This document shows positions 32,427 through 34,063 of a stretch of DNA of 34,063 nt, one piece after another. The notes beneath the pieces are model-generated. The model saw only the letters and a list, made by a program, of their open reading frames with translations. It was not told the DNA's origin and did not search any database. The stretch covers positions 1 through 34,063 of the forward strand of contig JANLHC010000184.1 of assembly GCA_024654465.1 (NCBI GenBank), written 5' to 3'. Position numbers and translations under genes: made by a program. Numbering within the stretch: position 1 is the first letter of the stretch; each line of letters opens with the position of its first letter. The stretch comes from Candidatus Scalindua sp. (GTDB lineage: Bacteria; Planctomycetota; Brocadiia; Brocadiales; Scalinduaceae).

Positions 32427-33947
32427 ATGTCTAAAATTGTAATTTTTGATACTACGCTAAGAGATGGAGAGCAGTCTCCGGGTGCAAGTCTGGACCCTAA
32501 CGAAAAACTACAGATAGCGAGACAGCTCTCTACGCTGAATATTGACGTAATGGAAGCAGGGTTCCCTATTACATCAGAGGGTGACTTCAAGTCTGTAAGT
32601 ACCATTGCAAAGGAGATACGGGATGTCAGCATTTGCGCGCTAGCAAGGGCAGTTGACAAAGACATAGATTGCGCAGCAAAAGCTTTAAAATCTGCCAAAT
32701 CGCCCAGGATCCATGTCTTTCTCGCAACATCGAAAATCCATCGAAAATTCAAACTGATTAAGGCAAAGGAAGAGATCATAAAGACTGCCGTAAAAGGTGT
32801 AAAACGCGCTAAAAAGTATGTTGACGATGTGGAATTTTCTCCGGAAGATGCGTCAAGAACTGAACCTGATTTTCTTGTAGAAGTTGTAGAAGCCGTAATA
32901 GACGCCGGAGCGACAACAGTAAACATTCCTGATACGGTAGGATATGCAGTACCGGAACATTATGCCGCGATAATAAAAAATCTTAGAGACAATGTAAAAA
33001 ATATCAATGATGCCGTTATTAGTGTTCACTGCCACAATGACCTCGGTCTTGCAGTTGCTAATTCACTTGCAGCCGTAAAAGCGGGTGCAACACAGGTGGA
33101 ATGCACGATAAATGGAATCGGGGAGAGAGCGGGCAATGCGTCTCTCGAAGAGATTGTTATGGCGCTTAAGACAAGAAAAGATTTCTTCAAACACACTACC
33201 GGAATAAAGACAAAAGAGATAATGGCAACGAGCAGGATCGTCAGTGGTCTGACAGGATTACGCGTGCAGAGGAACAAGGCAATAGTAGGAGAAAACGCAT
33301 TCGCACACGAATCTGGCATACATCAGGATGGAGTATTAAAAGAAAGTACGACGTACGAAATCATGAAGCCGGAAGACGTCGGCCTGCCAAAAACCAATAT
33401 AGTCATTGGTAAGCATTCCGGTCGGCACGCATTCAAAAAACGTGTTAAAGCCTTGGGTTATGAGCTGCCTGATGAAGAACTTGAACATACATTCAATCAA
33501 TTTAAACTTCTGGCTGATAAGAAGAAGGAAATCTATGACCAGGATATAGAAGCATTAATACAGGATGAGAAATCAGAAGTACCGAATATTTACGAACTCG
33601 ATAGTTTAAGTATAAATTGCGGCCCGGTACCGACAGCCAGTATCAGGCTCCGTGTCGGAAAAGATAAAATCGTAGCCGATTCAACCAAAGGTGACGGTCC
33701 GATTGATGCCATTTTTAAAGCAATCGATTTATTAACAGGAATTAAAGGCACACTTCTCGATTATAATGTCAGATCGATAACGAGTGGAAAAGATGCCCTG
33801 GGAGAAGCAAGCTTGGATGTGGAAGTTGAAGGCAATACCTATAGAGGCCGCGCCGTAAGTACGGACACAATTGAAGCAAGCGCAAAAGCATATTTGAATG
33901 CCATAAATAGAGTAGCAACAAAACATCGCAGAAAAAAATCCACATGA
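32427..33947 (+). CDS. leuA: 2-isopropylmalate synthase
   Basis: A 506-residue enzyme condensing acetyl-CoA with 2-oxoisovalerate, the first committed step of leucine synthesis. The TIM barrel starts [14 protein letters not shown] (7-20), with the metal-binding Asp, and continues with [24 protein letters not shown] and the metal-binding [30 protein letters not shown] follows, then [10 protein letters not shown]. The C-terminal allosteric domain (about 380-506) is present, so leucine feedback inhibition is likely. Length and motifs match bacterial LeuA rather than citramalate synthase. AAAGG precedes the ATG by 5 nt. Its stop codon overlaps the start of the next gene. Confidence 0.95.
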   Translation: MSKIVIFDTTLRDGEQSPGASLDPNEKLQIARQLSTLNIDVMEAGFPITSEGDFKSVSTIAKEIRDVSICALARAVDKDIDCAAKALKSAKSPRIHVFLATSKIHRKFKLIKAKEEIIKTAVKGVKRAKKYVDDVEFSPEDASRTEPDFLVEVVEAVIDAGATTVNIPDTVGYAVPEHYAAIIKNLRDNVKNINDAVISVHCHNDLGLAVANSLAAVKAGATQVECTINGIGERAGNASLEEIVMALKTRKDFFKHTTGIKTKEIMATSRIVSGLTGLRVQRNKAIVGENAFAHESGIHQDGVLKESTTYEIMKPEDVGLPKTNIVIGKHSGRHAFKKRVKALGYELPDEELEHTFNQFKLLADKKKEIYDQDIEALIQDEKSEVPNIYELDSLSINCGPVPTASIRLRVGKDKIVADSTKGDGPIDAIFKAIDLLTGIKGTLLDYNVRSITSGKDALGEASLDVEVEGNTYRGRAVSTDTIEASAKAYLNAINRVATKHRRKKST

Positions 33948-34063
33948 GTAATAATACTAAAACAAAGTTCTTCGTTGAATTGATCAAACCATCCCATTAC
34001 GACGATGATGGATACGTTATCCAATGGCGCAAGTCATGGATCCCGTCTAACACACTTGCCTGC
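33944..34063 (+). CDS. Start of a probable B12-binding/radical SAM protein (3' end outside window)
   Basis: ATGA overlaps the leuA stop, so translation is probably coupled. Forty codons are visible, including FFVELIKPSHYDDDGYVIQW and, further on, IPSNTLAC. This matches from memory the opening of a family of radical SAM proteins with an N-terminal cobalamin-binding domain, but the catalytic cysteines lie beyond the window, so the assignment is tentative. Confidence 0.5.
   Translation, partial: MSNNTKTKFFVELIKPSHYDDDGYVIQWRKSWIPSNTLAC

Overview
This is an AT-rich bacterial chromosomal window of about 34 kb. It is dominated by vertically inherited housekeeping and biosynthetic genes, with a few decayed or accessory patches. 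No rRNA or other decisive taxonomic marker is present. A type II secretion pseudopilin of the GspK class carrying a lamin-tail-like domain, a DUF4070-type radical SAM enzyme, many lone radical SAM/cobalamin proteins and many short GC-rich palindromic repeats in AT-rich spacers suggest a planctomycete-like lineage, possibly an anammox relative of the Brocadiales/Scalindua type. That placement is inference, not something the sequence proves.

Layout. 1-2.3 kb: the 3' part of a large GspK-like pseudopilin. 2.4-11.4 kb: mostly minus-strand genes. These are tatA, a long-chain polyprenyl diphosphate synthase (ispB), bioD behind a SAM hydroxide adenosyltransferase, an AmmeMemoRadiSam-type radical SAM enzyme behind a tiny unannotated ORF (57 aa) and nadE, a plus-strand cysH (iron-sulfur APS reductase type), then yggS and a FetB-like permease. 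11.4-13 kb is a decayed zone. It holds three copies of a palindromic repeat, a truncated ORF faintly like the start of nicotinate phosphoribosyltransferase, a good promoter driving a broken two-subunit sulfopyruvate/phosphonopyruvate decarboxylase, and a small membrane-protein ORF split at a T9 tract. 13-16.9 kb: a tandem SagB-type nitroreductase, a hemerythrin-like protein (minus) and nadB with a near-consensus promoter.

16.9-23.7 kb (minus strand): alaS, then a promoter and a structured leader ahead of rpmF-plsX-fabH-acpP-fabF, a compact fatty-acid initiation cluster without fabD or fabG. 24-34 kb (plus strand): ilvD with a consensus promoter, tRNA-Gln(UUG), a B12-binding radical SAM protein behind a promoter/terminator pair, larC, then ilvN-pyrC-ilvC-leuA, and the start of another protein that overlaps the leuA stop codon and is probably a radical SAM enzyme.

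How the genes fit together: ilvN, ilvC, ilvD and leuA serve branched-chain amino acid synthesis (ilvB is not here). nadB and nadE open and close de novo NAD synthesis. plsX, fabH, acpP and fabF feed membrane lipid synthesis. cysH serves sulfate assimilation, pyrC pyrimidines and bioD biotin. No CRISPR array, phage block, insertion sequence or clear new multi-gene defence system was seen. The best leads are the leader/attenuator-like structures, the tiny gene between nadE and the radical SAM enzyme, and the radical SAM gene coupled to leuA.
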